Source: Bacillota bacterium (GTDB taxonomy: Bacteria; Bacillota; Clostridia; Acetivibrionales; DSM-1351). From it: a stretch of DNA of 64,000 bases. The stretch is from the NCBI GenBank assembly GCA_023392075.1, contig JAEVZU010000180.1, positions 14,611 through 78,610 of the forward strand. The letters are read 5' to 3'. Both the position numbers and the translations under genes were made by a program. The notes under the pieces are model-generated. The model worked only from the letters and a program-made list of their open reading frames with translations, had not been told where the DNA came from and made no database searches. Each line of letters starts with the position of its first letter. Position 1 is the stretch's first letter. Below are positions 36,472-45,344 of this stretch, piece by piece.

Positions 36472-37395
36472 ATGAAACAACGAATTACAAAACTTATCTT
36501 AATTTTTATAACCTCTGTAATAGTGCTGACAGGCTGCGGCAGCAGAGAGATACCCGTAACAAGCAATGAACGGTTTTTAAGCGGTATAACCCCTGAAAAT
36601 GCGGCAGTAGTTACAGAAGGTGTAGTAGATATGTTTGATAAACCGGATATACTTGGTATCCGTCTGACACAGGTGCTGTACAACCAGGTTGTAAAAGTTG
36701 TAAAAGAAGAAAGTTCCTGGACTAATATAAAATTACTGGATGGCAGCTCAGGTTGGGTTAAAAGCAAATATATAAGCAGGAGTACCGATAGTGTAACAGA
36801 TGGCGGAATTAAAAATAAAATAATTGTTACAGCTAAAACTATAGATATTTATACCGGTGCAAATAATGCGGTAAATTTCAAGAAGGTTGTACTTGGAACC
36901 GAGCTGTATTCCACAGGAAAGACAAAGACCGGCTATGATGTTCTGCTTCCCGGCAATAAGAGAGGATGGGTGGAGGAAGGCGGAGTAATAGCAGTTCCAA
37001 TTGAAGATAACACCATTCCTAAAACAAGTAAGGATGAATTTATTCAAACAATAAAGAAATTTGAAGGTACAATTTTTATTATGGGAGGAATAAGCCGTTG
37101 GGGAGTGGATTCCTCCGGCCTCGCATACATCAGCAGCAAGATAAATGGTGTTGACATACCTAGAGATATAATAGAAATGAGCAAAACAGGAACCAAAGTG
37201 GACCTGGAAAATATACAGCCGGGGGATCTCATCTTTTTCAGCACGGACAGCCTGAAGAAAGATGTTTATGATGTCGGTGTCTACCTTGGAGATAATCAGT
37301 TTGTACACTCCAGTGCATCAAGAGGTGTTATTAATGAGACCCTGGAGGACAGTTATTTTAAAGATAGAATATTTACTTTGCGGAGGATATTCTAA
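36472..37395 (+). CDS. SH3b lipoprotein with a catalytically dead NlpC/P60 domain
   Basis: This protein of about 307 residues has a lipoprotein signal ending in LTGC. Two SH3b-like segments follow (around WTNIKLLDGSSGWV and YDVLLPGNKRGWVEE), then a C-terminal NlpC/P60 fold. The catalytic cysteine motif (FDCSG in the family) reads VDSSG, placing serine at residue 214. The catalytic histidine (HVGIY) is replaced by aspartate (DVGVY, D267), while the third position FVHSS is kept. Peptidoglycan cleavage is therefore unlikely; wall binding or regulation of another hydrolase is more plausible. Two adjacent ATGs exist; spacing from GAGG favours 36472. Confidence 0.8.
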   Translation: MKQRITKLILIFITSVIVLTGCGSREIPVTSNERFLSGITPENAAVVTEGVVDMFDKPDILGIRLTQVLYNQVVKVVKEESSWTNIKLLDGSSGWVKSKYISRSTDSVTDGGIKNKIIVTAKTIDIYTGANNAVNFKKVVLGTELYSTGKTKTGYDVLLPGNKRGWVEEGGVIAVPIEDNTIPKTSKDEFIQTIKKFEGTIFIMGGISRWGVDSSGLAYISSKINGVDIPRDIIEMSKTGTKVDLENIQPGDLIFFSTDSLKKDVYDVGVYLGDNQFVHSSASRGVINETLEDSYFKDRIFTLRRIF

Positions 37396-37414
37396 AGGTC
37401 TGCAGCATAATATA

Positions 37415-37457
37415 GGTTTTGGAGGTTACAGACCGTCAGCTCAATCACCCCAAAACC
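37415..37457. terminator. Bidirectional terminator-like hairpin
   Basis: GGTTTTGG (37415-37422) pairs with CCAAAACC (37450-37457) between the convergent lipoprotein and glycosyltransferase genes. The right arm overlaps the last codons of the glycosyltransferase gene. Confidence 0.5.
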
Positions 37458-38557
37458 AGTTTCCCTAAAAGCGTAGCTATGTCGGCAGCCGAATGCGGCT
37501 TTCCCCACAATTTAGAGTTTTCACGCATAATCCTGAGAGTAACGGGGTCATTGGCCACCTGTGACAGAACACTTATCAGTTGGTCCGAATCTTCTATCTT
37601 GTTGGCTACACCACTTCTTATCAAAAAATTTGCATTACCTTCCTCCTGACCGGGTATGGGTGAATTTATAAAAATCGGAAGACCTTTAACCAAAGCCTCG
37701 GAGATTGTCATACCTCCGGGCTTTGTTATTAATAAGTCGGATATATCCATAAGTTCATTGATTTTATCGGTATAACTCAAAATAAGTACCTTTTTATTGC
37801 TCCTTACGGCACTGATTTCAAGTTGGGTTTTAAGTTTCTGATTTGTACCTGTTACGGCTATAATCTGGATATCTATATCACAATCCAACAACGAGGCCAT
37901 GGTATTGTCTATATTGCCAAATCCCATACCTCCTCCCATAACAAGGACGGTAAACTTATCTTCAAGTCCAAGCTCCAGTTTGAGTTTTTTCTTGTCAACC
38001 CGGGTAAGAAACTTGGGCGAGACAGGAATACCATAGGGAAAGATAATATTTCCGGGAATTCCCCTTTGCATCATTTCCGATTTCATCAAATCATTAGCTA
38101 CAATAAAGGCATCCATACCACTGTCCAGCCAAAGAGAGTGAACAACATAATCTGTAAGAATGGCGACAGTTGGTATATTTATTTTGTTTTTTTCCTTTAA
38201 GGATGACAACATCTGCATGGGAAAAGGGTGCGTGCATACAACGGCAGAAGGCCCATAGTCGGCTATCAGGCTGTTAAGCTTAAAGGATAATAGTTTATTC
38301 ATTGCTTTACTGATATCATAAATACCGGTACCTGTACCTGACGCGGTGTATAATCTGCTGTACAGCCCCGGGCTTCTTTTAAGGGCACCAAGGTAGCTGC
38401 TGACAACAATTTTATCTATAATCGGATTTATATATTTAAGCGTATCCAGAATATCGACCGACCATCCGCTAAACTGCCTTTCAATAGATTCCTTCAACGC
38501 TTCGGCAGCTTTCATGTGACCTGTTCCGACAGAAACATACAGTATTAATACCCTCAT
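37445..38557 (-). CDS. MGDG-synthase/UgtP-type glycosyltransferase
   Basis: This 370-residue GT-B enzyme is of the MurG-like family 28. The N-terminal LYVSVGTGHMKAAEAL belongs to the MGDG-synthase domain. The C-terminal glycosyltransferase-28 domain has VMGGGMGFGNI and the donor-binding TKPGGMTISEAL. Relatives add glucose or galactose to diacylglycerol, making glycolipids and lipoteichoic-acid anchors. The start is ATG 38557, with GGAGATC at the right distance; that site overlaps the longer in-frame ATG (38569). Sugar donor and acceptor are not deducible. Confidence 0.85.
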   Translation of the reverse strand: MRVLILYVSVGTGHMKAAEALKESIERQFSGWSVDILDTLKYINPIIDKIVVSSYLGALKRSPGLYSRLYTASGTGTGIYDISKAMNKLLSFKLNSLIADYGPSAVVCTHPFPMQMLSSLKEKNKINIPTVAILTDYVVHSLWLDSGMDAFIVANDLMKSEMMQRGIPGNIIFPYGIPVSPKFLTRVDKKKLKLELGLEDKFTVLVMGGGMGFGNIDNTMASLLDCDIDIQIIAVTGTNQKLKTQLEISAVRSNKKVLILSYTDKINELMDISDLLITKPGGMTISEALVKGLPIFINSPIPGQEEGNANFLIRSGVANKIEDSDQLISVLSQVANDPVTLRIMRENSKLWGKPHSAADIATLLGKLVLG

Positions 38558-38846
38558 AATGATCTCCATGTAAATAATTGAAAATAAGAAAATTTATATT
38601 CAATATAGATTTTTGACATTATGGCCGGGATTATACGTTATATATGCAAATAAAGAAATTAACAGTTCATTTTGCCAATTTTGCTTTAAAAAAAACAAGT
38701 TAGAACTTTATATTATATTACGAATATTTTAACAGCTAATAACGAAAAATAATATTGCAGAATTAAACTTCAATTGCCTGGACTAATTGAAAAAAGGGCA
38801 ATACGCACAATTTGGATCTGGTGAGAATTCGGAAGGAGGTACAAGT

Positions 38847-39542
38847 TTGAAAAAGCATATAAAATTAATTGCTTTTTGCCTGGTTGTTGTTTTCAGTCTT
38901 ACTCTTTTAGGTCAAGGATCACTGTATTTTACCGGTACCGCTTCATCTCTCAAGTTGGGGGACAAGGGTCAGGAAGTAAAGGACATGCAGCAGGAATTAA
39001 AAAATTGGGGTTATTATAATGGCAAGGTTAATGGGACTTTTGGATACGACACTTTCACTTCAGTACTTAGATATCAAAGAAATTATGGTTTTCGTGCCAA
39101 CGGTATTGCAGACAGGAATACTCTGTTATCAATGGGCCTGGGTAAATTTGTTGAAACCGGAACAGTTAATGCAGCTTCAAAGAAAGTAACCGATGAGCAG
39201 CTTCTTGCCAGAGTCATAAACGGTGAGGCCAGAGGAGAACCCTTTGAAGGACAGGTAGCGGTGGGTGCAATAATTCTCAACAGGGTTAAGAATTCAAAAT
39301 TTCCTAAGACTATGGCAGGAGTGATATATCAGCCGGGAGCTTTTACAGCTGTGTCCGACGGACAGATAAATGTAGCCATTGATCCGAAATCCACAGTGGT
39401 TAAGGCAGCCAGAGATGCTCTTGCAGGGTGGGATCCGACGGATGGGTGCTTGTATTATTGGAATCCTGCAACAGCTACAAGCAAATGGATATGGTCAAGA
39501 AAGGTTAAGCTCAAAATAGGTAAACACTGGTTTGGAATATAA
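38847..39542 (+). CDS. sleB: Spore cortex-lytic enzyme SleB
   Basis: This 231-residue protein starts at TTG 38847, six bases after AAGGAGGT. A hydrophobic signal segment comes first, then a peptidoglycan-binding domain (LKLGDKGQEVKDMQQELKNWGYY). A SleB hydrolase domain follows (LLARVINGEARGEPFEGQVAVGAIILNR with the catalytic glutamate, ending WIWSRKVKLKIGKHWFGI). In Bacillus it is a lytic transglycosylase that degrades cortex muramic-lactam peptidoglycan during germination and depends on YpeB, which is encoded next. The order and spacing are those of the conserved sleB-ypeB operon. Confidence 0.92.
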   Translation: MKKHIKLIAFCLVVVFSLTLLGQGSLYFTGTASSLKLGDKGQEVKDMQQELKNWGYYNGKVNGTFGYDTFTSVLRYQRNYGFRANGIADRNTLLSMGLGKFVETGTVNAASKKVTDEQLLARVINGEARGEPFEGQVAVGAIILNRVKNSKFPKTMAGVIYQPGAFTAVSDGQINVAIDPKSTVVKAARDALAGWDPTDGCLYYWNPATATSKWIWSRKVKLKIGKHWFGI

Positions 39543-39556
39543 ATGGAGGTGATTTG

Positions 39557-40972
39557 ATGGAACAGAATGAGAATGAAAACATGAATAAGCATAATGACTT
39601 GTGGCAGAAGAAAAGACGTATGTCCTGGGCAGTACCTGTAGCAATTGTTGCAGTACTGGCATTGGCAGGGGTATCGACCTGGGGATATTATCAGAGCAAG
39701 CAGCTCAATGATCTGAGGATAATGATGGACAACCAATACAGCAGAGCCTTCCTGGATTTGAACGAGTATGTTGACAACCTTGAAGTTTTATTGGCCAAAT
39801 CCCTGGTTACCTCAACCCCAAAAGGTACTTCCACAATGCTTGAGGAAGTATGGCGTCAGGCAAATTTGGCCCAGACAAATATGGGACAGCTTCCGGTGGC
39901 ACCTCCCATCCTTGAAAAGACCTCAAACTTTCTGACTCAGGTGGGAGACATGGCCTATGCATATAATACAAAGACTGCGAACGGTCTTCCGTTAAGTGAT
40001 GAGGAGTATCAGAGCGTTCAAAAAATGCATGGCTTTTCCCTATCGCTGCAAAACAGTTTACACGGTATAGAAGAGCAGATCAATAACGGAAAAATGACCT
40101 GGGGGACTGCAGGAGGACCAAGGCAGCTTAAAAGCCAAAATACCAAATATATTCAGACAACACAGTTTGAAAATGTAGATAAGAATTTTCAGGAGTATCC
40201 TTCAATGATATATGACGGACCTTACTCCGACCATATGATGAAGGTTAAGCCTATTGGTCTGAAGGATGAAAAAATCAGCCCCGCCCGGGCAGAGGAGATC
40301 GTCCGGAAGATGATTGGAAATGACAAGATTCAGGGTGTTACACGGCTTGAGGACAACAAAGAAGGAAGTATAAAAACTTACAGGTATAAGGTCAGCTACA
40401 AGAATTCGGACAATGACGGCAGTGCTGAAATAGATATAACGCAACAGGGCGGACAGGTATACTGGATGCTGAGAAACAGGAGCGTCAGTTCAGCAAAGAT
40501 GTCCATGAACGCTGCTAAAAAAGCTGCACTGGACTTTCTTAAGAAAAACGGGTTCAGCAGTATGAAGGACACATATTATATGAGAACTGACGGTATGGCA
40601 ACAATATGCTATGCATATGAACAGGATGGAGTAACCGTCTATCCTGACCTTGTCAAGGTAAAGGTAGCCCTTGATAACGGCGAAGTGCTGGGAATCGAGG
40701 CCAAAGGTTATTTGTATAACCACAAGACCAGGGACATTCCTCCCACAAATCTCACCATTGAGCAGGCGAGAAGCAAGATAAATAAAAACCTGAAAATAGA
40801 GAAGCAGAGCAAGGCAATAATTCCTACAGATTTTAAGACAGAAAAATACTGTTATGAATTTCAAGGAGCGCTGGATGATCAGAAATATATATTATATATA
40901 AATGCTTTGACAGGAACTGAGGAGGATATCCTCATGCTGGTCAGCACTGATGAGGGCTCGCTGACTATGTAA
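39557..40972 (+). CDS. ypeB: Germination protein YpeB
   Basis: This 471-residue protein has a single N-terminal transmembrane helix (AVPVAIVAVLALAGVSTWGYY). A helical N-terminal domain and C-terminal PepSY-type repeats follow (ARAEEIVRKMIGNDKIQGVTR; MSMNAAKKAALDFLKKNGF; IEQARSKINKNLKIE). YpeB is needed for SleB to be stable and localised in the spore. GGAGGTGAT selects the ATG at 39557, 14 bp after sleB. A strong terminator follows. The family is forespore-expressed; I could not identify a convincing sigma-G promoter upstream. Confidence 0.92.
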   Translation: MEQNENENMNKHNDLWQKKRRMSWAVPVAIVAVLALAGVSTWGYYQSKQLNDLRIMMDNQYSRAFLDLNEYVDNLEVLLAKSLVTSTPKGTSTMLEEVWRQANLAQTNMGQLPVAPPILEKTSNFLTQVGDMAYAYNTKTANGLPLSDEEYQSVQKMHGFSLSLQNSLHGIEEQINNGKMTWGTAGGPRQLKSQNTKYIQTTQFENVDKNFQEYPSMIYDGPYSDHMMKVKPIGLKDEKISPARAEEIVRKMIGNDKIQGVTRLEDNKEGSIKTYRYKVSYKNSDNDGSAEIDITQQGGQVYWMLRNRSVSSAKMSMNAAKKAALDFLKKNGFSSMKDTYYMRTDGMATICYAYEQDGVTVYPDLVKVKVALDNGEVLGIEAKGYLYNHKTRDIPPTNLTIEQARSKINKNLKIEKQSKAIIPTDFKTEKYCYEFQGALDDQKYILYINALTGTEEDILMLVSTDEGSLTM

Positions 40973-41012
40973 ATGCTGTTGCTGCAAATTTTTAAGATTA
41001 ACGTAAAGACAC

Positions 41013-41063
41013 AAAACAGTTAGAGAAATGTTCTTCTCCGATTATTTCTCTAACTGTTTTTAT
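41013..41063 (+). terminator. Terminator of sleB-ypeB
   Basis: AAAACAGTTAGAGAAAT (41013-41029) pairs perfectly with ATTTCTCTAACTGTTTT (41044-41060). Confidence 0.92.
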
Positions 41064-41092
41064 AACAGCACTTAATTTTATAAATATAGTTA

Positions 41093-41160
41093 TTGACGCT
41101 TTAAGGATTTATTAATAATATATAGTTAGGGTTCTAATTATATGAATTCTAACTATATAT
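41093..41160 (+). promoter_or_regulatory. Promoter and palindromic operator of marR-ABC operon
   Basis: TTGACG (41093-41098), 17 bp, TAATAT (41116-41121). Just downstream, ATATATAGTTAG (41118-41129) and CTAACTATATAT (41149-41160) form a perfect 12-bp inverted repeat. A direct TTCTAAyTATAT repeat (41132-41143, 41147-41158) is interleaved with it. The site overlaps the -10 and start region, as expected for MarR autorepression. Confidence 0.65.
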
Positions 41161-41199
41161 AACGAGTATTACGAATTTTGTTGCAGGATAGGAGATAAT

Positions 41200-41646
41200 A
41201 TGTTGGATCAGAGAGAATTAAACTTTTTGCTGGTTAAGGTTGGAGCGGTACATAGAAGGAGATCCACTTATGAATTTATGAAGCATGACCTCACGCCCGG
41301 CCAGCCCAGGATGATAAATTACCTTTTTGAACATAACGGCTGCATACAAAGGGAAATAGCTGCCGACTGTCATATGGAGCCTGCCTCGGTAACCAGTGTA
41401 TTAAATAGCATGGAAAAATCAGGGCTGATAGAGAAAAGGCCTGTAAAAGGAGACAAGCGGGCTCTTGAGGTATGGCTGACAGACAAAGGCTTTGAAAAGA
41501 AAAAAGTAATAGACAGGATTTTTGTTTCAATGGCCGATGAGTGCTTTAAAGGATTTTCAGATGAAGAAAAGCAGCTTGCCGGAAACTTCCTTTCCCGGAT
41601 ATTCAAAAACATGGTAGACGGGGAACAGCAGGAATGGCGGACCTAG
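41200..41646 (+). CDS. MarR-family transcriptional regulator
   Basis: This 148-residue MarR winged-helix protein has the DNA-recognition part CIQREIAADCHMEPASVTSVLNSMEKSGLIEKRPVKGDKRALEV split between helix and wing. It lies 15 bp before two ABC half-transporters. A perfect inverted repeat covers its own promoter. The arrangement suggests repression of the exporter until a ligand, probably a drug or toxic metabolite, binds. An AGGAGAT site precedes the ATG. Confidence 0.92.
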   Translation: MLDQRELNFLLVKVGAVHRRRSTYEFMKHDLTPGQPRMINYLFEHNGCIQREIAADCHMEPASVTSVLNSMEKSGLIEKRPVKGDKRALEVWLTDKGFEKKKVIDRIFVSMADECFKGFSDEEKQLAGNFLSRIFKNMVDGEQQEWRT

Positions 41647-41661
41647 GAGGATACAGCGCAA

Positions 41662-43401
41662 ATGAACCTATATAAACCATATTTTAAAAAATACAGGGTA
41701 TTGTTCCTGTCCGGAATTAGCTGCGTGTTTTTGGAGGCTGTATGCGATTTGCTCCAGCCAACTATCATGGCACACATAATAGACGATGGAGTAAAAAACG
41801 GCAATGTTGCATCCGTTTTATATTTTGGGCTCACAATGCTGGGAATAACCGCCCTGGGAGCGTGCTTCGCGGCTATAAGAAATATTCTTGCAAGCAAGGT
41901 TTCACAAAGCTTCGGTGCAGATTTGAGGTATGATGTTTTCAAGAAGATAATGAACTTTTCCGAAGCAAGTGCCGACAGCATAGAAAGCGGCTCACTGATA
42001 ACCAGAATGACAAATGATACCTCTCAGGTAACACAGTTTGTAAACGGTATTATGAGGATATTTTTTAAGGCGCCGCTCACCTGTATCGGAAGCATAATCC
42101 TTGCCATAATGTTAAGTCCCTATATGAGTGTGGTTCTGCTGATAGCCATAGCAGTGGTGGCAGCCTTGATTTTCATTAGCATGAAAATGAGCTACACCCG
42201 TTTCTCAAAGGTTCAGAAAGCCATCGACAAGGTAAATACGGTTGTGCAGGAATACCTGCTGGGCATAAGGCTGGTCAAGGCCTTTGGAAGATATGAGGAG
42301 GAAGAGGGACGGTTTGATATAGCAAACTCGGATCTGAATAAAAAAAGTATCTCTTCCCAGCTGGTAATAGCATATTTTTCACCAGTCATGTCTTTGACTG
42401 TCAGCATCGGAATTGCAGTCATTATATACCTGGGAAGCATACTGTTCGGGGAAGGCCAGCTTGAGGTCGGCAAAGTAGCCGCCTTTATAAATTACATGAC
42501 CCAAATACTTACCTCCCTCATAATGATAACCAATATATTCAATACTTTTATAAGAACAAAGGCATCAACTGAAAGAATTGAAGAAATATTGGCCGGAGAA
42601 GAGGATTACGCAGGTCCCGGAAAACCTGATCAAATTATTACCGGTGAGCTGGAGTTTGATAATGTGACTTTTGCATATCCCGGTGGAAGCGGACTGCCTG
42701 TTATAAAGGAGCTGTCCTTTAAAATAAATGCGGGTGAGACCCTGGCGGTTATTGGGCCTACGGGTGCGGGCAAATCCACACTTGCCTGGCTTTGTCTGCA
42801 TTTTTACGAGGTGAACGAGGGTGCAATTTATATTAACGGGGAAAATATTAATGGTATGGATACTCCAGACCTCAGGCAGAACATAGCTTTTGCGCCTCAA
42901 AAAAGCATGCTCTTTACAGGTTCGGTATTTGATAATATTGCCTGGGGAGTGAGTACAATGGATGAGGAGCAGGTAATTCGGGCTGCTGAGAATGCGCAGG
43001 CGCAGGAATTTATTGAAAAAATGCCAGACAGATATAAAAGTGTGCTGGGGCAGAACGGAGTAAACCTTTCGGGCGGACAGAAACAGAGGTTATCCATAGC
43101 CAGAGCCCTTGCAAAGGAAGCACCTGTTCTGATACTTGACGACTGTACAAGTGCACTTGATGCAATTACCGAGGCACGGGTGAGGAAGGCCTTGAAAAGC
43201 CTTGACTCAAATAGAACAGCCATAATGATAACTCAAAGAATCGGCACGGCCATGTCAGCCGATAAAATTCTGGTGCTTGATAACGGAGTAAATGTGGGTT
43301 TTGGAAAGCATACGGAGTTAATGAACAACTGCAGTACCTACAGGGAGATTTATGATTCACAAATTGGGGGTGACCTTATAACACATGTCAAACAGGAATG
43401 A
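41662..43401 (+). CDS. Heterodimeric ABC exporter, degenerate-site subunit (TM287-like)
   Basis: This 579-residue half-transporter has an N-terminal six-helix exporter domain and a C-terminal ATPase domain: Walker A GPTGAGKST (about 365-373), signature LSGGQKQR, Walker B ILDDC with D493/D494. Aspartate replaces the catalytic glutamate and ITQRIGT lacks the switch histidine. This is the normal pattern for the degenerate half of heterodimeric exporters such as TM287/288 or BmrCD. It overlaps the partner gene by 17 bp. Multidrug or lipid export is the likely role. Confidence 0.9.
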   Translation: MNLYKPYFKKYRVLFLSGISCVFLEAVCDLLQPTIMAHIIDDGVKNGNVASVLYFGLTMLGITALGACFAAIRNILASKVSQSFGADLRYDVFKKIMNFSEASADSIESGSLITRMTNDTSQVTQFVNGIMRIFFKAPLTCIGSIILAIMLSPYMSVVLLIAIAVVAALIFISMKMSYTRFSKVQKAIDKVNTVVQEYLLGIRLVKAFGRYEEEEGRFDIANSDLNKKSISSQLVIAYFSPVMSLTVSIGIAVIIYLGSILFGEGQLEVGKVAAFINYMTQILTSLIMITNIFNTFIRTKASTERIEEILAGEEDYAGPGKPDQIITGELEFDNVTFAYPGGSGLPVIKELSFKINAGETLAVIGPTGAGKSTLAWLCLHFYEVNEGAIYINGENINGMDTPDLRQNIAFAPQKSMLFTGSVFDNIAWGVSTMDEEQVIRAAENAQAQEFIEKMPDRYKSVLGQNGVNLSGGQKQRLSIARALAKEAPVLILDDCTSALDAITEARVRKALKSLDSNRTAIMITQRIGTAMSADKILVLDNGVNVGFGKHTELMNNCSTYREIYDSQIGGDLITHVKQE

Positions 43402-45238
43402 AACACGGAATCTCGACAACATGCCCAAGCTGGGCAGATGGGGAGCGGCGGGGCATCAGAGGTTTAAACCCACAGCCCGGCCCAAGGACACAAAAGGCAC
43501 CCTTGTCAGACTGATAAGAATGTTTGGAAGATGGCGTAAATCCATACTGATTGCAGCATCGCTTACAGTTCTATCCACTGCGGCAGGTTTGCTTACTCCA
43601 TATTTACTGGGTGAGGCTATTAACACTTTCGATATAGATACAAATATCGTTGACAACAAGCTGCTGATAACAATACTGACAGCTCTGGTTTTCTGCTACC
43701 TGACAAGTTGGGTGCTGGATACGTTTAATGGCGTACTCATGGCCAGGGTGACCCAAAATCTTGTAAAACATATAAGAACCGAGTTCTTTTCAAAGCTTCA
43801 GAGAATACCCCTGAACTTTTACGATACAAGATCTCACGGAGATACTATGAGCAGGATTACAAATGACGTTGACAATATAAGCAGTACTGTGGGGCAAACA
43901 ACAACACAGCTTATTTCAAGTGTTTTTTCAATAACAGGAGCACTGATAATGATGCTGGTACTAAGTCCGGGGCTCACATTGGTGGCGTTGGTAACCATAC
44001 CGTTAATATTCCTGCTGACAAAAACCATAGCTAAAAGGAGCAGAAAGTATTTTACCAGTCAGCAGCAGACACTGGGGAGCCTTAATGGTGTCATAGAGGA
44101 GAGCATTCAGGGGCTGAAAATGGTAAAGGCCTTTAACCGGCAGCAAAAGGTGCTGGAGGATTTTAAGGAAGTAAACCGGACCTTGTGTGATTACTCCACG
44201 AAAGCTCAAATTTGGGCCGGTTTTCTTATGCCGTTTATGAACGTGATCAATAATCTCAGCTATACGCTGATAGCCTGCGCCGGCGGGCTCATGGCAGTCA
44301 GGGAGTACATAACCGTGGGAGTTGTAGTCAGCTTTCTCACATATTCAAGACAATTCGGAATGCCCCTCAATCAAATAGCCGGTATGTTTAATACCATTCA
44401 GTCAGCCCTTGCCGGCGCTGAAAGAGTTTTTGAGATATTGGACGAGAAGGAGGAACTGCCGGATAAGCCAAAGCTCAAAGAATTTGGCCCGGCCCTGGGA
44501 AAAGTTGAATTTAGAGAGATCACCTTTTCCTATACCAGTGGAAAACCCGTACTGAACAATGTCAGCTTTCAGGTGCAGTCCGGAGAAGTTGTTGCACTGG
44601 TAGGTGAGACAGGAGCCGGAAAAACAACCATAGTTAATCTTCTCACCCGTTTTTATGAACCTGAAAGAGGGCGGATACTGATTGATGATATATGCATTAC
44701 AGATATAACAAGAAAGGACTTAAGAAACTGTTTTTCGGTGGTGTTGCAGGACACCTGCCTTTTTACCGGAAGCATTGCGGACAATATAAGGTATTCAAGA
44801 CCTGATGCCACCGATGCCGAAGTCAAAGACGCTGCTGTCATGGCTCATGCAGACGGGTTTATTTCCCGCCTTCCAAGAGGTTATAATACTCAGGTTTCAG
44901 GCAGCTCCGACAATCTGAGCCAGGGACAGCGTCAGCTCATTGCCATCGCGAGGGCAGTCTTGTGCCAGGCGCCTGTTCTGATACTTAACGAGGCCACAAG
45001 CAGTGTTGATACCAAAACGGAAAAGGAAATCCAACAGGCGCTTTTGAAGCTGATGAAAAACCACACAAGTTTTCTGATAGCACATCGTCTGTCCACCATC
45101 CGGGATGCGGATAAAATACTTGTCATCGGAGACGGCGGTATTCTTGAAACGGGTACACACAACCAGCTGATGGAGAAAAAGGGAGTATACTACAGAATGG
45201 TGGTCAGCCAGATGGGATTGGATGAGGAAGCCGGTTGA
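43385..45238 (+). CDS. Heterodimeric ABC exporter, TM288-like subunit with altered Walker B
   Basis: This 617-residue partner half-transporter has an N-terminal extension of about 45 residues, a six-helix exporter domain and an ATPase domain: Walker A GETGAGKTT, signature LSQGQRQL, switch IAHRLST. Walker B reads LILNEATSSVD. N535 replaces the Mg-coordinating aspartate, although the catalytic glutamate E536 is present. In this transporter class this subunit supplies the Walker motifs of the only competent ATP site, so the change is unexpected. The codon is AAC, one base from GAC. Confidence 0.88.
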   Translation: MSNRNETRNLDNMPKLGRWGAAGHQRFKPTARPKDTKGTLVRLIRMFGRWRKSILIAASLTVLSTAAGLLTPYLLGEAINTFDIDTNIVDNKLLITILTALVFCYLTSWVLDTFNGVLMARVTQNLVKHIRTEFFSKLQRIPLNFYDTRSHGDTMSRITNDVDNISSTVGQTTTQLISSVFSITGALIMMLVLSPGLTLVALVTIPLIFLLTKTIAKRSRKYFTSQQQTLGSLNGVIEESIQGLKMVKAFNRQQKVLEDFKEVNRTLCDYSTKAQIWAGFLMPFMNVINNLSYTLIACAGGLMAVREYITVGVVVSFLTYSRQFGMPLNQIAGMFNTIQSALAGAERVFEILDEKEELPDKPKLKEFGPALGKVEFREITFSYTSGKPVLNNVSFQVQSGEVVALVGETGAGKTTIVNLLTRFYEPERGRILIDDICITDITRKDLRNCFSVVLQDTCLFTGSIADNIRYSRPDATDAEVKDAAVMAHADGFISRLPRGYNTQVSGSSDNLSQGQRQLIAIARAVLCQAPVLILNEATSSVDTKTEKEIQQALLKLMKNHTSFLIAHRLSTIRDADKILVIGDGGILETGTHNQLMEKKGVYYRMVVSQMGLDEEAG

Positions 45239-45344
45239 CACCGGCATTACCAAATATTACAATTAACTTGTAAAATTGAAGATGGAAATCATTTTTATAT
45301 AACTGTAGTTCAATTTGCAAGAGTTATTCTGAAAGAGGGATTGT

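Noticed and set aside
38700..38846. Sigma-G promoter for sleB-ypeB
   Set aside because: GAATA followed by AAATAATA is present but the -10 lacks the CAT core and the spacing is off, so I could not support it.
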